Positions 34,364 to 46,432 of a stretch of 64,000 bases of DNA are shown here, piece by piece. A program made the translations under genes and the position numbers. Under the pieces are notes generated by a model. The model worked only from the letters and a program-made list of their open reading frames with translations, was not told where the DNA came from and searched no databases. Where the stretch lies: positions 54,663,594 to 54,727,593 of the forward strand of contig CM075780.1 in NCBI GenBank assembly GCA_037974665.1, in the 5' to 3' direction. Within the stretch, counting starts at the first letter, position 1; every line of letters begins with the position of its first letter. The DNA is from Ehretia macrophylla (lineage: Eukaryota > Streptophyta > Magnoliopsida > Boraginales > Ehretiaceae).

Positions 34364-34795
34364 TTTTAAATTTAAAAAAAGTGTAAATCGTATAACATAT
34401 ATCAAATATCAACTACGAAAATTAATTTCGTAATCTTTCGCATTTAAGACAAGGAGTATATCAATAGACCAAAAATTAGGTGGTATATATATATCACCTC
34501 TATGGCGGCTGATCATAGCCGCTTTAATACTTGCAACATTTTTTACAAATATAATATAAGCATACATGGCTATGGAGATTATATAATGTGGATAATGGTT
34601 AAAAGTAGAAAGAAAAGGACGCACGCAGAAAGTGAACAAACTGATGTACAAAAAAGAATAGATTACATTATCAATGTTATCATGATCAGAGAAAATTAGT
34701 CAGAAACTTGTTTGCATCTTGTACTATGTTTATACAATTCTTTAATTCTTGCTAACGCTAAAGTCGCATTCTATTATACGACAACAAACAGTTTA

Positions 34796-35842
34796 CCTCT
34801 AAATGTTAAATTATTATATATTATCTAAAAATTTATGTTATGAGGTTTTATTATATTTATTTATTATTTTTAATATGTCTCTTTAAGTGTCAGCAGAATT
34901 TTTTTTTTTTTTAAATAAATAATGGCGATACTTAAGTTTATCTCTGTTTGAAAAATTGATCTTTAATACCATATTAAGTTATTATTACGTTTATTTATTA
35001 TTTTCAATATAAGAAATCACACTAAGCAAAAGAAACTTGTTGATTAATGGTCAATTTTAATTTTTCACTATTTAAAAACCCTGAAAGTTACATTCCTCAA
35101 ACCAAAAAAGAGGTCTCACCAACACGGTTCTTGCTTTTGGTATAGCCGGCGCACGATGATTAATTCTGTCAATTAAACATGACTTTATATAAAGCTAAGT
35201 CTGCCGATGACAATCTTTGAATGAGGATGCAGACTAGGAGGACTAATGTGATCATTCACTAGTTGAAGACGGCAAGCTCAAGTCAGAATAAGGATCCCCG
35301 TACACTCTTATCTTTTTTATTTTGAAATAAAGTATATTATAAATTATTATATTTGTTCTTGGTTAATCTCAACGGTTATCATATTTGAATAAATAAGCTA
35401 ATAAATTTTCAAAAAAATATTGGTAATAAATTTAAAATAAATAATTGAGATTTAAAAGGAAAAATTTCAATAGAGCATAATAGACATCATTTCCAAAATA
35501 AAATAAATAAAAAATTAGAGAATTCAAACCCACAAACAAAGTCAAAAGTATTGACCTTTGTTTGGCAGCTAAAAAGTGGACGATTTACGAGCACAATGCA
35601 AGCAACAGTGGTTGAAGCACGGCGTGCTTTGTGGTGGTTGTTGTGGATTTTGCAATTCATGCATCCGTACGTGTTTTCTGGAAAAAGAAAAAAGCATATT
35701 CTTAGTTTCGTAAGCTGGTCTCTGAATGTTGACCAATCGTTGGCTGATAGCTGCATATTGACCAATGGAAATCCAACTAGCTGTTCACCTAGGTCAAGAA
35801 AAAGAAAAAAAGATAGCGTGAGCTGCTGGGATTGAAGCACTC
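34796..35842. other. Spacer between units 1 and 2, no supported gene
   Basis: AT-rich. The overlapping frames at 35487-35840 (both strands) lie in a somewhat GC-richer patch next to the hAT insertion, but show no family motif, and both strands being open argues against coding. Nothing else recognised. Confidence 0.5.
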
Positions 35843-35850
35843 CTCTCCAC

Positions 35851-37050
35851 TAGAGCTGACATTTGAGATGAGTCGACGCAAGTTTAACTCAGTCGAGCAT
35901 ACAAAAATTTGAGTCCAACCTAATTTTGTTGAAAGTGGGTTCGACTTATCCCAACTCACCACATATATGTAGTCCGAGTTGAGTTAAATAATTTTTGATC
36001 CAGTCCATTTAAGCTCAGGCCATTTAAGCCCAGACCCAGCTCAACTCAGCCCATGAGCCCAGCCCAACTCAAGCCCATCTCAAGCCCAAATAAGGCCCAA
36101 CTTGGGTCCAATATCAAATTAAACACAATTTGAACTCACTTATTAAAAAAAATTAAAATATTATATTTTATGCATGTAATATAAGTCGTAATAACTATTT
36201 TTTTTAAAACAAACTACCAAGTCATAGTAACTTTTTTTTTTAACAAACTAATAATAACAAGTAGCAAATTTATTTCTTAAGTTGATATTAAATGACTTGT
36301 TATCAAATGCTTTTTATGATATTACAAGTTTGCAACTTGCAACTTTAAATCTCTTCATATTATTTTTAAAAGATTTTAGGTACAATTATTTTTTACAATT
36401 TTTATAATCATACATATAATTTTTTTTTATAAATACTTAGTAACATAGTGTTTTAGTCAATAAGTATATTGAACTTTATTTTACTACACGTATACAACAT
36501 TATATGTAACTATATTCATGGAAGAAGAAAATCTTTCACGACAATTATATTTGTCAGAGTTTGGAATTATTTTACGTACTTTGAATAACAGGAGTATATA
36601 ATTTGCAACTATTATCAACATCAATTTATATTTTGTAAGACACCTTGTATCTCAACACCTAAATGTTACAAACTATTTTAATCCTTAAGTGGTTATTCAA
36701 CCACTGCCACCGCCAAACACACCATAGCCATCAACATGTCCAATACCCGTACAATGAGCTTAACAAAATAGAGAACTTTTACACTAACTTTCCTTAAGCG
36801 TTTATATAATATTTTATTTTTATTTTTATGTTTATATCACTAATGTACTCGAGTCTCATTAACTTGTAGTTTGTTATGTAGTGTTTTATTATTTTTGTTA
36901 ATTGTTAATATTATCAATCAACTTATGTACTATCTCGTTAATAGTTAAATTAACTTTTATTTAAAAATTAAGTTTAAATTTTATTTTTTTAATTATTAAT
37001 CCAACTATCAAAGTAATAGATGTATATATGTATATTTATATTAGTGTTTG

Positions 37051-37086
<36 letters not shown>

Positions 37087-37332
37087 AGTGTATATATATT
37101 AGTATAATTATATATTAAAATTACACTAATCACAAAAAAATGGGTTGGCCCACTCGAGTCCAGCCCAACTCGCGACTCGTGATAGAGAACTAGTAGGCCG
37201 AGATGAGTCTTATATTCTGATAAATAAGCCCAGCTAAGCTTAATCCACTAAATATTTATATCGAACCAAACTCAATTTTCTCAACCCATAATTCGATCAA
37301 CCAGTACTGAATTGACCCATTTGCCAGCTCTA
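35851..37332. mobile_element. Non-autonomous hAT element
   Basis: Ends TAGAGCTGACATTTG and, complemented from the right, TAGAGCTGGCAAATG. A perfect 8-bp target duplication CTCTCCAC lies at 35843-35850 and 37333-37340. Subterminal regions are full of short motifs such as CCCAACTC, GCCCA and AGCCCAG (35990-36110 and 37140-37290), typical of hAT transposase binding arrays. Length 1,482 bp, with no transposase. A (TG)n/(TA)n microsatellite lies inside at about 37040-37100. Confidence 0.92.
37040..37102. repeat. (TA)n(TG)n microsatellite
   Basis: TATATATATA followed by about 14 TG repeats, inside the hAT element. Confidence 0.9.
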
Positions 37333-37599
37333 CTCTCCACAGCCACAACTTGGAATTTTTAAAAATAAAAGTGCCACTACATGGAAAAATTATCACAAAT
37401 ACTTATATAAGTACAGACTGCAACTAGTTAAATTGTGTAGTAATCAAATATGGCAACCTAAAATGGGATCGTAATCGATGCCCTTTCTCTTTATCCTCCA
37501 AATTGTGGTGTTTTTTTTTTTATTTTATGTAGAATTACTTTTGGGATGACATGTTTCGAGCCACGCATCTTTCAGTTTCAACAGTCTATTCATTTCTAC

Positions 37600-38028
37600 G
37601 TCCATGCAACCTGAGCTCCCATAATTTTTAAGCTGAACTAGCACTGCAGCCAACAGTAACCACACTCGCAAGATTACTCGATATTCCATTTTTAAAGTTT
37701 GTGCATGAAAGAATAAAAGCTTCTAACAATATTTAGATTCTATGCTTCTTATAACTCTTCTGTTGGCTTTAAAGTAGAAGGAGTAATGGAAAAAAATATT
37801 TAGTTGTCGTGTAGAAAAATTCTGAGTAAACTTAAAAGTAAAAGTCCTCTATTTATTTTTTATTTAAATATTTGTCACCCTCACATCTTAATATGAAAAA
37901 TTAAAAGTAATATTTTATCTTGAAAAATTCTCAGTAGACTTAAAAATCTTCTATGTATTTTTTCTTTGAGTATTTGTCACCTTCACATCTTGATATAACA
38001 TTTCCATCTCATATTGAATTGTTCAACA
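37600..38028. promoter_or_regulatory. Derived upstream region of the FUSC copy 2 remnant
   Basis: This sequence is not found upstream of the intact gene but is shared with copy 3 (56680-57084): AACCTGAGCTCCCATAAT, TTCCATTTTTAAAGTTTGTG and GTATTTGTCACC(C/T)TCACATCTT. The last motif block occurs twice in each copy (about 37840-37900 and 37925-37992), a local tandem duplication. It joins the gene segment at TATAACATTTCC, 35 bp before the ATG. Whether it acts as a promoter is unknown. Confidence 0.5.
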
Positions 38029-38698
38029 ATGGCGACTGTGAGCTATCAATCCAATAGAGCACGGGCTGTGTGGGGAACATGCTTAGCCTCGGCTTCAAGA
38101 CTTCCTTAGCTTGCACAATAGTTGGTTGCATCACCCTCTTTGTTCCTGAATTCATTAATCGCCAAGTAGCTAGCTTCTGCAGCTTACTTTCAACTTGAGC
38201 TCACCTTGTATTTATACTACACCTTGCTTGATGATGACCTCAAACAATTCAAGGAAATGATTTGTTCCTCAATCAAATGCCTTGAGGAGGTTAGCTTAAT
38301 CAAATCCATTGCGATGCTTGACAAGGAGCTTGAAAAGAAGAAAGTTACTTTTGACATTGAGATGGGAAAATCAGCTATTCCATACATGATGAGGGTTTCA
38401 GGTAATTCAGATCATGAAGATGAGATAGAAAAAAATCTAAGTGTTTATCTTCAACATTCTAAAGAGGTTCTTGATAACACCTGCAGTGTTGATAAAGGTG
38501 AGAAGGAACTGAAGAGCCTAAGTGATCTTGAGTTTGAGTAGTCTGGCATTTTGCATGAGTAATCTAGCAAGAGAAACAAGAGAGATTGAGAAAGCAATCA
38601 AAGAACTTGTACAGTGAGAGAACCCTTCAAACCAAGTGAATTTGCATGAAATCTCATGTAAGATACGTGTTTTAGCAAATATAACTGTAACACAATGA
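38029..38698 (+). pseudogene. FUSC copy 2, gutted remnant
   Basis: The first 140 bp match exon 1 of the intact gene (with a 1-bp deletion in TCGGCTTCAAG causing a frameshift). About 55 bp of unrelated filler (38171-38225) then joins directly to the last third of exon 3 (LDDDLKQFKEMICSSIKCLE onward). Both introns, the second membrane block and most of exon 1 are gone. Further damage: an extra base at about 38516 and a TGA in place of a Trp codon at about 38617. It cannot make a transporter. Confidence 0.93.
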
Positions 38699-38967
38699 AG
38701 TGAAAGAATATTGGTAAATTTTCGATTCAAAGAAGTGAGAATACTTCTGACTACTCCTAATAATTAATTTTTATAATGGTTAATACTGTATAATTGTTCA
38801 TTTGTAAGAACGATCATCGAAACAAGAACTCTCACTATACACGAAGTTTATTGTATGTCGTCTCACCTTATATTTTGTAAAGGACACAGCAATAAAAGAC
38901 AATCTAATCAGCGAATTCATTTTCATTTATATAATATTGTATAATAGTTCATTGGAAAAAAAGACAA

Positions 38968-39033
38968 CTGGGCTTTTGCTCTAGTGGTACAATTCTAACT
39001 TTGTGTACGAGAGGTGATCAATACTTTGTAGGT
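38968..39033 (+). pseudogene. tRNA-Pro relic (unit 2)
   Basis: GGGCTTTTGCTCTAGTGGTA and GAGAGGT match the unit 1 relic at 25590 and the unit 3 relic at 60264, with the same lost T arm. It lies about 270 bp downstream of the FUSC stop in each unit. Confidence 0.58.
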
Positions 39034-39989
39034 GTAATATATTATCATTTGTATTGCACAAATTGTAATAATCCCCCCATCCCCCTTTCTCCCCAAAGCA
39101 TACAACAAAAGGACCGTCCGTATATGAAACTTTCACTGTACACAAAGTCTAATATATGTCGTCTCACCTTATATTTTGCAAAGGACATAGCAATAAAAGA
39201 TAATCTAATCAGCGAATTCATTTTCATTTATATAATATTGTATAATAGTTAATTGGAAACAAAGATCATCAAAACATAAAAGTTTTTAGAAGTTAGAAGT
39301 ATCTTTTCATGAATTAATCAATTTTGCGATGGATAAAATTTGTGGACAAATCATATATTTCAAATCACAATAACAAAATTAAATTTTGCATAAAATCGTA
39401 ATTTTCCCCATCCCCTCCCCTATCTTTACAGCACACAATAATTAGAAGAAAATCTAATCAGCATAATTCATTTTCATTTCTAGTTGGGATATGATGTCAA
39501 ACAATTCTGTCCATTCCATTTTTCCCACAATACATGGTGAGGTAACAAGTACGTCATCTAAATGTGTTAAATTCTAATCGAATAAGGACATGTGTGATTA
39601 CCAAATAATTAGGATTCACATGGTTGAAGCTTTAATCATTTGTGTTTTCTCCTTGTTAAGATGTTGTCACTTCGTCAATAATGACCCATTGGTGATGTTT
39701 TTGTCGGATATAATATGAGATTTTCTGGAAGTGGTTAAAGATTTAATGAAAATGATTTAAGATTTATGAATCCTTATATTGAAATTTTTGTCGGATATAA
39801 TATGAGATTTTCTGGAAGTGGTTAAAGATTTAATGAAAATGATTTAAGATTTATGAATCCTTATATTGAAACTACATGCCTTTTCAAAGTTTGAAAAGGT
39901 TGCGGGTTTGCAATCTTTACAAAAATTTTCACTCTCTTTTCTTTTTACTCTTCACTCTTGCCAAACCACAATGTAAATAGACCTATTTA

Positions 39990-40832
39990 GTAGTCCATGC
40001 TAGATTTGGCTCTCTTACAATTTTTTTCTCTACAATTTCATACAATACTCATATTAATTAATGCCATATATCATAAAAATATCATCTATAGATTATATTT
40101 ATCTTACTAAACTAACATTTCAACCGTAGTTAAAAAGTATTAATTACCAAATCTAAACTACTATATTTAGCAAAACAAATATGATAATCATATGATTCTA
40201 TATAAAAAAAAATCCACTAACTTACCCATAAATATTTTATTCAAGCCTAATGTACGAATGAGAAAGAAAGAGATCAGAAAAATTAATTCCCTCGTTATGC
40301 ATTCGAACATTTGATCCTACTTCATTTTCTCTCTCTCAGATTTCTCGGGCCTAAATATCTCAACACACTACCAGTTTGAGAGGTTAGAACATAAGAGTTC
40401 CTACAGTTTTTTCTTTTTGTATCTTGGACAAAAAAAATCTCCTAGAATGATCACCAAAATAGTTGCATTACTTCTTGAGAAAGAAATAAAGATGAAATAA
40501 AGATGAAAATTTTGAGAATGTTATAAGCTTTTTATATTACATCATCGAATAAATACAAAAATATGGTGACTCAATTAGGACCCCAACAGTTTAATTACGT
40601 GACTTTCCTATGATTCAAGCACTTGACACAAAAAGTGGTCATTTAATATATATATATATATTTCTCTGAATTATATTTTTTGGCTAAATATGGTAGTTAA
40701 AATTTAGTATTTAATGTTTTATAATCAAGGTTTAAAAACAGTTTAGCAAGATGAATCTAGTCCCTAGATGATACTTCGTGACAAGTGGCATTAATCCAAA
40801 TAAATATTGTATAAAATGGTAGAGGAGCTAAG
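39990..40832. mobile_element. Terminal-inverted-repeat element in the copia LTR
   Basis: About 843 bp interrupt the LTR between ACCTATTTA and CTATTTATACTAG. The repeats CCTATTTA (39982-39989) and TCTATTTA (40833-40840) fit an 8-bp target duplication. Near the ends, TCTCTACAATTTCATACAAT (40030) is the near complement of the right side (ATATTGTATAAAATGGTAGA), showing long subterminal inverted repeats. No coding. Probably hAT or Mutator-like; exact ends are uncertain by about 10 bp. Confidence 0.6.
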
Positions 40833-42453
40833 TCTATTTATACTAGTAGCGAGGAATACAAAGAGTCACATACTAAATAAATCTAGGAAGACTAAAAGAC
40901 ACATTATTAAATATATATCTAAGAATACCAAAAGTGACAAGTTAGAAATATGACTAGATACAATGTATCTATAATTAATCTAATTGTAGGCAAAAATGAT
41001 TTATACAAGCTCTCCAGATTTTCTGCGTGTGTGAAAAATTGATCACCAGGCATGTCAACATTAACTATGTAAGTTTCAAGATAGCTTTGAGTGGTGGCAT
41101 CATTCGCCGCTATTTGGTGTATATGGAAACTAAGCATGCATATCAGAGCGTAAATGGATATAAAACCCATTGGCAATGGCTATGGCAGATAAATAATTTT
41201 TCGTTTTCTTAAGATGTGAGAGAAATTTAAAATGTTCTTTGCTTTCTTCCGAATGACCAAATCCAATTCAATGATCCATTAATATCTCAGTAAATCATCC
41301 CTTAAAGATCTGAATACAATAAACTTGCCTCTAACTGTTTAAGTTTTAGATGAGGTGGTAGTTTAACATAATATCAGAGTATAAGTACTAAAAAATTGTA
41401 AATTTAAAACTTACTCATACTCATTTAAACTGTCTAAATACAAAGTTTAAAAAAATTAACTCTCCTTATATTTATAAAATTGTGTTAAAAATAATAAATA
41501 ATATAATAATATAAACTTTTAGGCAAACTAATTACGTAACAGTCGCATTATTAGTCTTCGAGCCGCCAACGTTGACAGTCCCCACATGCTAAACCTCCAT
41601 GCAATTAGTCTTTCTGAAACTCGATGACAAAGGTTAGAAAATGAAATAGTAATTTATTTATTTATTTTTCTGGATAAAGTGGTATAATATATTAGCAAAC
41701 CATCCATTACAGATCGACCTGAGCTTTATCAGGATGATATAAACGGTGCAATATTAACTAGTGGTATAATTACAGGTTTTAAATTTAAATTTATATTTTT
41801 ACATCATAAATATTATTTGATTTTTGATTAATTGAAGTGTGCATTGAGACATATCATTATATAATGGGATTTATAACTCTACAATGAATCTATGATCTTA
41901 CTTGAAATAAGTTCATCGTCATCAAATAAAAATAAATAAACAAAAAAAGAAAAGAACATAATGGTGCAACTAGCGCTTGACTGTTTACTTCAAACAGTGC
42001 TCGTCCCTCTCCATTTTGTGACAAAACGTTTTTTGTTTCCATAACTCGCTTTCGGGACTTTGAAAAAGACAACTAATAATGACAAAAAAAAAAAAACAAC
42101 TAATTAATAGACATGGCTGATTTTTCGTAGCATGAACCGATCTATGTGGAAAAGAATCTATTGCATGCAAGAATTATTTTTCGAAAAGTATAGTCTGGCC
42201 CTATATGAAGACTAGTCTTTCGCTTCTTAATTTGTATTCGTTAGGGGGTCGAAAATAAGTAAACTCTTATCTTTAATATGCAAATTATCTACAGGTCTTA
42301 AGTTAAGTAGATCGAGATTGAACCTTGCGAATCTACCTATCATACTCAAAACATAGACGAGGTACAGTGGGAACTTGTCAATCTAGCTAGCAGCAGTTGA
42401 AGAGTCTTTTCTTTTTTCTCTTTTGGTCTACGCAGTGGAATATTCGGAAAGCA

Positions 42454-42593
42454 TATCGAATTTTGAGAAATAAGGATTGACAGGTTGATTTTTGGCTGTT
42501 TGTTTGTGTTCTTCAGCAATAAGTATCGAATTTTGAGAAATAAGGATTGACAGGTTGATTTTTGGCTGTTTGTTTGTGTTCTTCAGCAATAAG
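42454..42593. repeat. 70-bp perfect tandem duplication
   Basis: TATCGAATTTTGAGAAATAA starts at 42454 and again at 42524; the 70-bp copies look identical by eye, so the event is recent. Confidence 0.92.
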
Positions 42594-42951
42594 AACAGAA
42601 ATTTTTGTAGCATTCAAAACTAACTTTATTAGGTCTAGTTATTACCTTTCAACCTACGTGTCACATCTGTTGGAGAATTTCTCATATAAATAAATTAGAA
42701 CATTTAAAACTTTATATATAAAATTTTGAGTTATTTTACTTGATATCAATTAGTGTTATGATAAAATTTTAGATTAACTTATAAATTAATTTATTTAAGA
42801 GCGTAGATGGTCAACCGAAATACTAAATATATTTTTTATCTAATATTAATTAATTTTAAGATACAATCTCAAGTTATTTAACAACATCAATGTTATCTTA
42901 ATTGGTTGAACCTTCCATGAAAATAAGATATACACCCTCTCAAACGTAATT

Positions 42952-43340
42952 TGTCACGCCCCAACCTTTCTTCTCCTGCCATGGGTTGGTCTCGTGACAC
43001 GCTACATGAGGGAAAATCTCAATTACCACTCCCGCAAGGCAAATTACTAATAACAACACTTTAAATACTGTGTCCACAAGTACGTAATGCACAATAAAGC
43101 TAATTGTATCAGTCTTTATATATACTTATGTACATATATAGTGGTAACATATCTAAGTTCCATAAGCTTTATATCGGTTCATATTCACTGAAGTTCTAAA
43201 AAATAGGAAGGTTTATCAACACACATAACATAACATCTTGAATAGAATAATTTTCTATTCCACTAAAATTAGAAAGGGTTATCAACATCTATAAAATAAA
43301 ATCCTAAATAGAAAAATCTTCTATTCTCAACTCCGGACAA
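42952..43340. other. Possible LTR-like repeat starting TGTCACGCCCC
   Basis: TGTCACGCCCCAACC is the characteristic opening of a repeat family that also begins at 62925 (TGTCACGCCCCGACC). The far end was not found here, so extent and class are uncertain. Confidence 0.35.
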
Positions 43341-44219
43341 ACCTGAATTTGAGTCTTCAGCACTCACTCCTCAAAAGTTCTTCCTGATTCTCCTTTTCTT
43401 CCTTTTTTCCTCTCTTTTTTTTTTTCCTTCCCCCGAGATCGTTTCTTTTTTTTTTTCCTTTGATAGTTTCTATCCACAGTTATTGTAAACTACCCATGTT
43501 CTAGCTTCAATTTACCTTTTACCCCCAACTAGTACTATTTTCCTTCTTTGCCCCCTTTTATATTATTTTGTTTTTTTTATATGTTGACTCTTGAGTTGAC
43601 TTGTCAGTCATTACATAATCGCTTTACTTCTTCCTAATTTTTACCATAAATAGATACGTCAAGTTCTCATGTTGTATATATTTTTTCGGGTAATATGAAT
43701 CTTTTGTTTGATAAAAAGAAGATTAAGAGTTCTGTTTGGCCTAACTTTTAAACACTAAAAGACGCTTTCTTTGAGTTTAGAAACTGAAACTAACTTATTT
43801 GACTTATTTTTTAAAGTGTTTTTAGGTAAAATATGAAGTTGAAAAAAACTAAAAAACAAGAAGCTCCAGATTGGAGCTTTTCATAAAAAGATTTTACGAA
43901 ACTATTTTTACATAATACATAAAGTTTTTTTTTTATTATTCTCAAATATACTCTTCTATATTTTTGAAAGTCCAACATCGTCCTCAAAATTTTTAAAAGC
44001 CCAACATTATCCAATATAGGCCAAACAGTTGACAATTTTTGTCAACAACACTTCTAACCAAAAATTTACTACTAAAAGCTCTATAGCTTAAAAATTAAAA
44101 TTTCACAATTATGACAAACATAGCCTAATATAACTCCGAATTAATTGACCAAAGAAAACAAAACAAACACCGGATTCCACCATGATGTACTAATTGCCTC
44201 AGTGTTAGACTAACTGCAA

Positions 44220-45889
44220 CAGGGCGATTCTAGTTGGAAACCACCGTAAATACTCATTTTTATTAATTTTAATATTTTTAAAAATATTATAATATCACGT
44301 TTATTTTTTGAAAAATTGATCAAATATATAATGGTTCTAGCCAAGAACCGTCATAAATTCTCATTTTTATTAATTTCAATATTTTTAAAATTATTCTAGT
44401 AGCACATTTAATTTTTGAAGAATGAGCAAATACAGCAGTTCTAGCTAAAAATCGCTGTAAATATCATTTTTATTAATTTCAATATTTTTTAAAAATATTC
44501 TAATATCATGTTTAATTTTGGAAAAATGAGAAAATAGGGCGATTCTAGCTGGAAACCGCCGTAAATACTCATTTTTATTAATTTAAATATTTTTAAAAAT
44601 ATTCTAATAGCTCATTTAATTTTTAAAAAATGAGAAAATACGAAGATTACAGTAGGAAAGCGTCAAAAAATATTTATTTATGTTTTTTTATAAAAATTCA
44701 AATTATATAAAAAAATACACAAGTTAACTTTAAGGTTATTTGAAAGATGAGGGATTTCGTATAATTTCAAAAACAAATAAATTTATACTCAATAGCTTAA
44801 CCTATTGTGCTTTTAAGGCATGGGTTAGAAACAAATTAACTTTACGCGTAAGGGTGAACTCAACTTATTTTGATCATAATGATATAGATATTTAGTAATA
44901 AATTAACTTTATGTTTAATGGTAACCGCAACCTATTGTACTACTAAGACATGAATTAGTAGCAATCTTCCGCGGGACTTAACTTTATGCTTGGTGATTCA
45001 TTTTTTTCGCATGAGTAGTCTCATTCATGTATCTCAATGAGATCTATGCGATAGAGTCATGAACTCAGCGATTTGAATTAGATGAAGCATTCTTACACCT
45101 CTTTGTATAATGCAAAACTTTCGAAGGGCATAAATTTTTACTCGGTTATTCATTTTTAGCGTTTTTTTTTTTTCAAATTGGGTATTTTTTTGAGATCTAG
45201 GCACCTACAAACCGCCAAAGCTGAATAATTTTTTCAAAAAATTACCATTTCTTAACTTAATTTGCAATTTTAGTATAATTGATACAATATTTAATAATTA
45301 AAAAAAAAATTCAAACTAATAGGATGAAGAAATAAAAATAATAAGGTAATAGTAGTATACCTAGGAAGTTTAATTTGTCAATAACGCTATTCTTAAGTCG
45401 GATAAACAAACCTTGCAAATTTCATTTATTGTACATATAAATTATTATTATTAAAAGTTACTAAGCATTCAATTGGCCTAATGGTAAGCTTTGAAACTTT
45501 AGACTCATAAGGCAAAAGGATGAAGGTTGAATGTTCAAGACCTACTGGAGCATAATCATTTTTTTTTGGTATTACGTTATATGATATGGTTTAAAGAACC
45601 GTCGCTTTTGGTTTTTTTTTTTATTTATAAACTTTTCGTATTTCAATTTTTTTTTTTAAAAATCAATTAAGCAAATACGGTGGTTAACCAAACCGCCGTA
45701 TTTGTTAAATTTAAGTTTTTCCATGTTTTATATATATATATATATTTTTTAAAAAGAATTTGAGCAAATATGACAGTTTAAACCGCCGTAATTGATCAAC
45801 TAGTTTTCGCGACACTAGCAAATACGACGCTTTTGGTAACCACTGCGAAAGGGGTCAATAACCACCGCAAAAAGCCTTTTTTTGTAGTG
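44220..45889. repeat. Subterminal repeats with (AA)ACCGCCGTAAATAC motif
   Basis: Blocks of about 110 bp starting GGCGATTCTAG(C/T)TGGAAACC and ending ATTTTTATTAATTT(C/T)AATA recur near 44223, 44325, 44430 and 44537. Later, inverted pairs such as AATACGGTGGTTAACCAAACCGCCGTATT (45673) appear. These resemble transposase-binding arrays. Confidence 0.75.
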
Positions 45890-46371
45890 TCTTCATTTAC
45901 TCCATTTTGAAATGTCAAATTCTTTGAACTTCCTTATTCATTTCCCGAACAACCAAAGAGTCATCTTGGATTTGATTTGTATTCTCCAACACCCTCCTTC
46001 AAACCAAAACTATTTTCATACCAAGTAGTGTTCTTAATTTCTTCAATGCTGCGGCATTTCTAAAATGTTTCGACTTCTTCATCTAAACGACTTCCATGGC
46101 TGATCCTCATCTTTTCAGCCTTGTTTGATTGTTCTGACGCGACATCTATCTGCTCAACGCATCACAAGAACAATCTTTAATAACTAGCTTCAGCTCTCTC
46201 GTCTTTCTGGCAACTACTGCACCATCTCTTAACGCAAGCACCTTTTTTGCTTCTAGCATCCTCTTCTTACCAGTCTTCTTTTAACATTCTTCGTCTGTTG
46301 ACGACATATTGAAAGTGACTATGGATTTACTACAAAATGATTTTGGGTTTATTGGAAATGACAACAGACTT

Positions 46372-46432
46372 ACAAATCATCACAAAAAGCTAGGTTGCTG
46401 CCTCGGCCTCTTCCTCGATTGTTGTTACTACG
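46372..46432 (-). pseudogene. Copia gag, continuation after the hAT insertion
   Basis: The minus strand reads GGRSNNNRGRGRGSNLAF before a stop, the Gly/Arg/Asn-rich region that normally precedes the gag zinc knuckle. It directly continues ..GGCSQHGG at 53970 once the hAT element and its duplicated 8 bp are removed. Confidence 0.8.

Larger units (their letters stand above)
22360..34795. repeat. Tandem duplication unit 1 (with intact FUSC gene)
   Basis: Sequence from about 35 bp upstream of the FUSC ATG through the gene, its downstream flank and the stretch ending ATTATACGACAACAAA is repeated in unit 2 (gene remnant at 38029, flank to about 56610) and unit 3 (57050-61933). Unit 1 holds three private insertions: a foldback element, a hAT element and the Harbinger transposon. 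Left homology starts at TATAACATTTCCATCTC; further upstream the copies are unrelated. Confidence 0.88.
40982..45889. mobile_element. CACTA-like insertion in the copia LTR, left end degenerate
   Basis: LTR sequence breaks at ..ATTAATCT (40981) and resumes at TCTTCATTTACTCC (45890). This leaves a 3-bp duplication TCT, as CACTA elements make. The right end is GGCTTTTTTTGTAGTG, i.e. CACTACAAAAAAAGCC on the other strand. The last 1.7 kb is full of repeated AAACCGCCGTAAATAC motifs (44225-44640, 45660-45880), like CACTA subterminal repeats. The left end (AATTGTAGGCAAAA) does not match CACTA, and no transposase is seen, so the left part may be another insertion or a rearrangement. Confidence 0.55.
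39702..45991 (-). repeat. 3' LTR of the copia element, split by two insertions
   Basis: LTR sequence is found in three pieces: 39702-39989, 40833-40981 and 45890-45991, which join to match 54685-55123. Its outer end carries an 87-bp tandem duplication (TGTCGGATATAATATGAG at 39702 and 39789). Gaps are filled by an inverted-repeat element and a CACTA-like element. Confidence 0.88.

Noticed and set aside
35487-35840. Overlapping frames on both strands (117 and 94 codons)
   Set aside because: No family motif, no splice partners, both strands open by chance in a slightly GC-richer patch.
38206-38541. 111-codon frame as an independent small gene
   Set aside because: It is the truncated exon 3 of the FUSC copy 2 remnant read from filler sequence.
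45470-45560. tRNA-like stretch (GGCCTAATGGTA ... GGTTGAATGTTCAAGACC)
   Set aside because: Box A and B resemblance only; no cloverleaf could be drawn and no second copy supports it.
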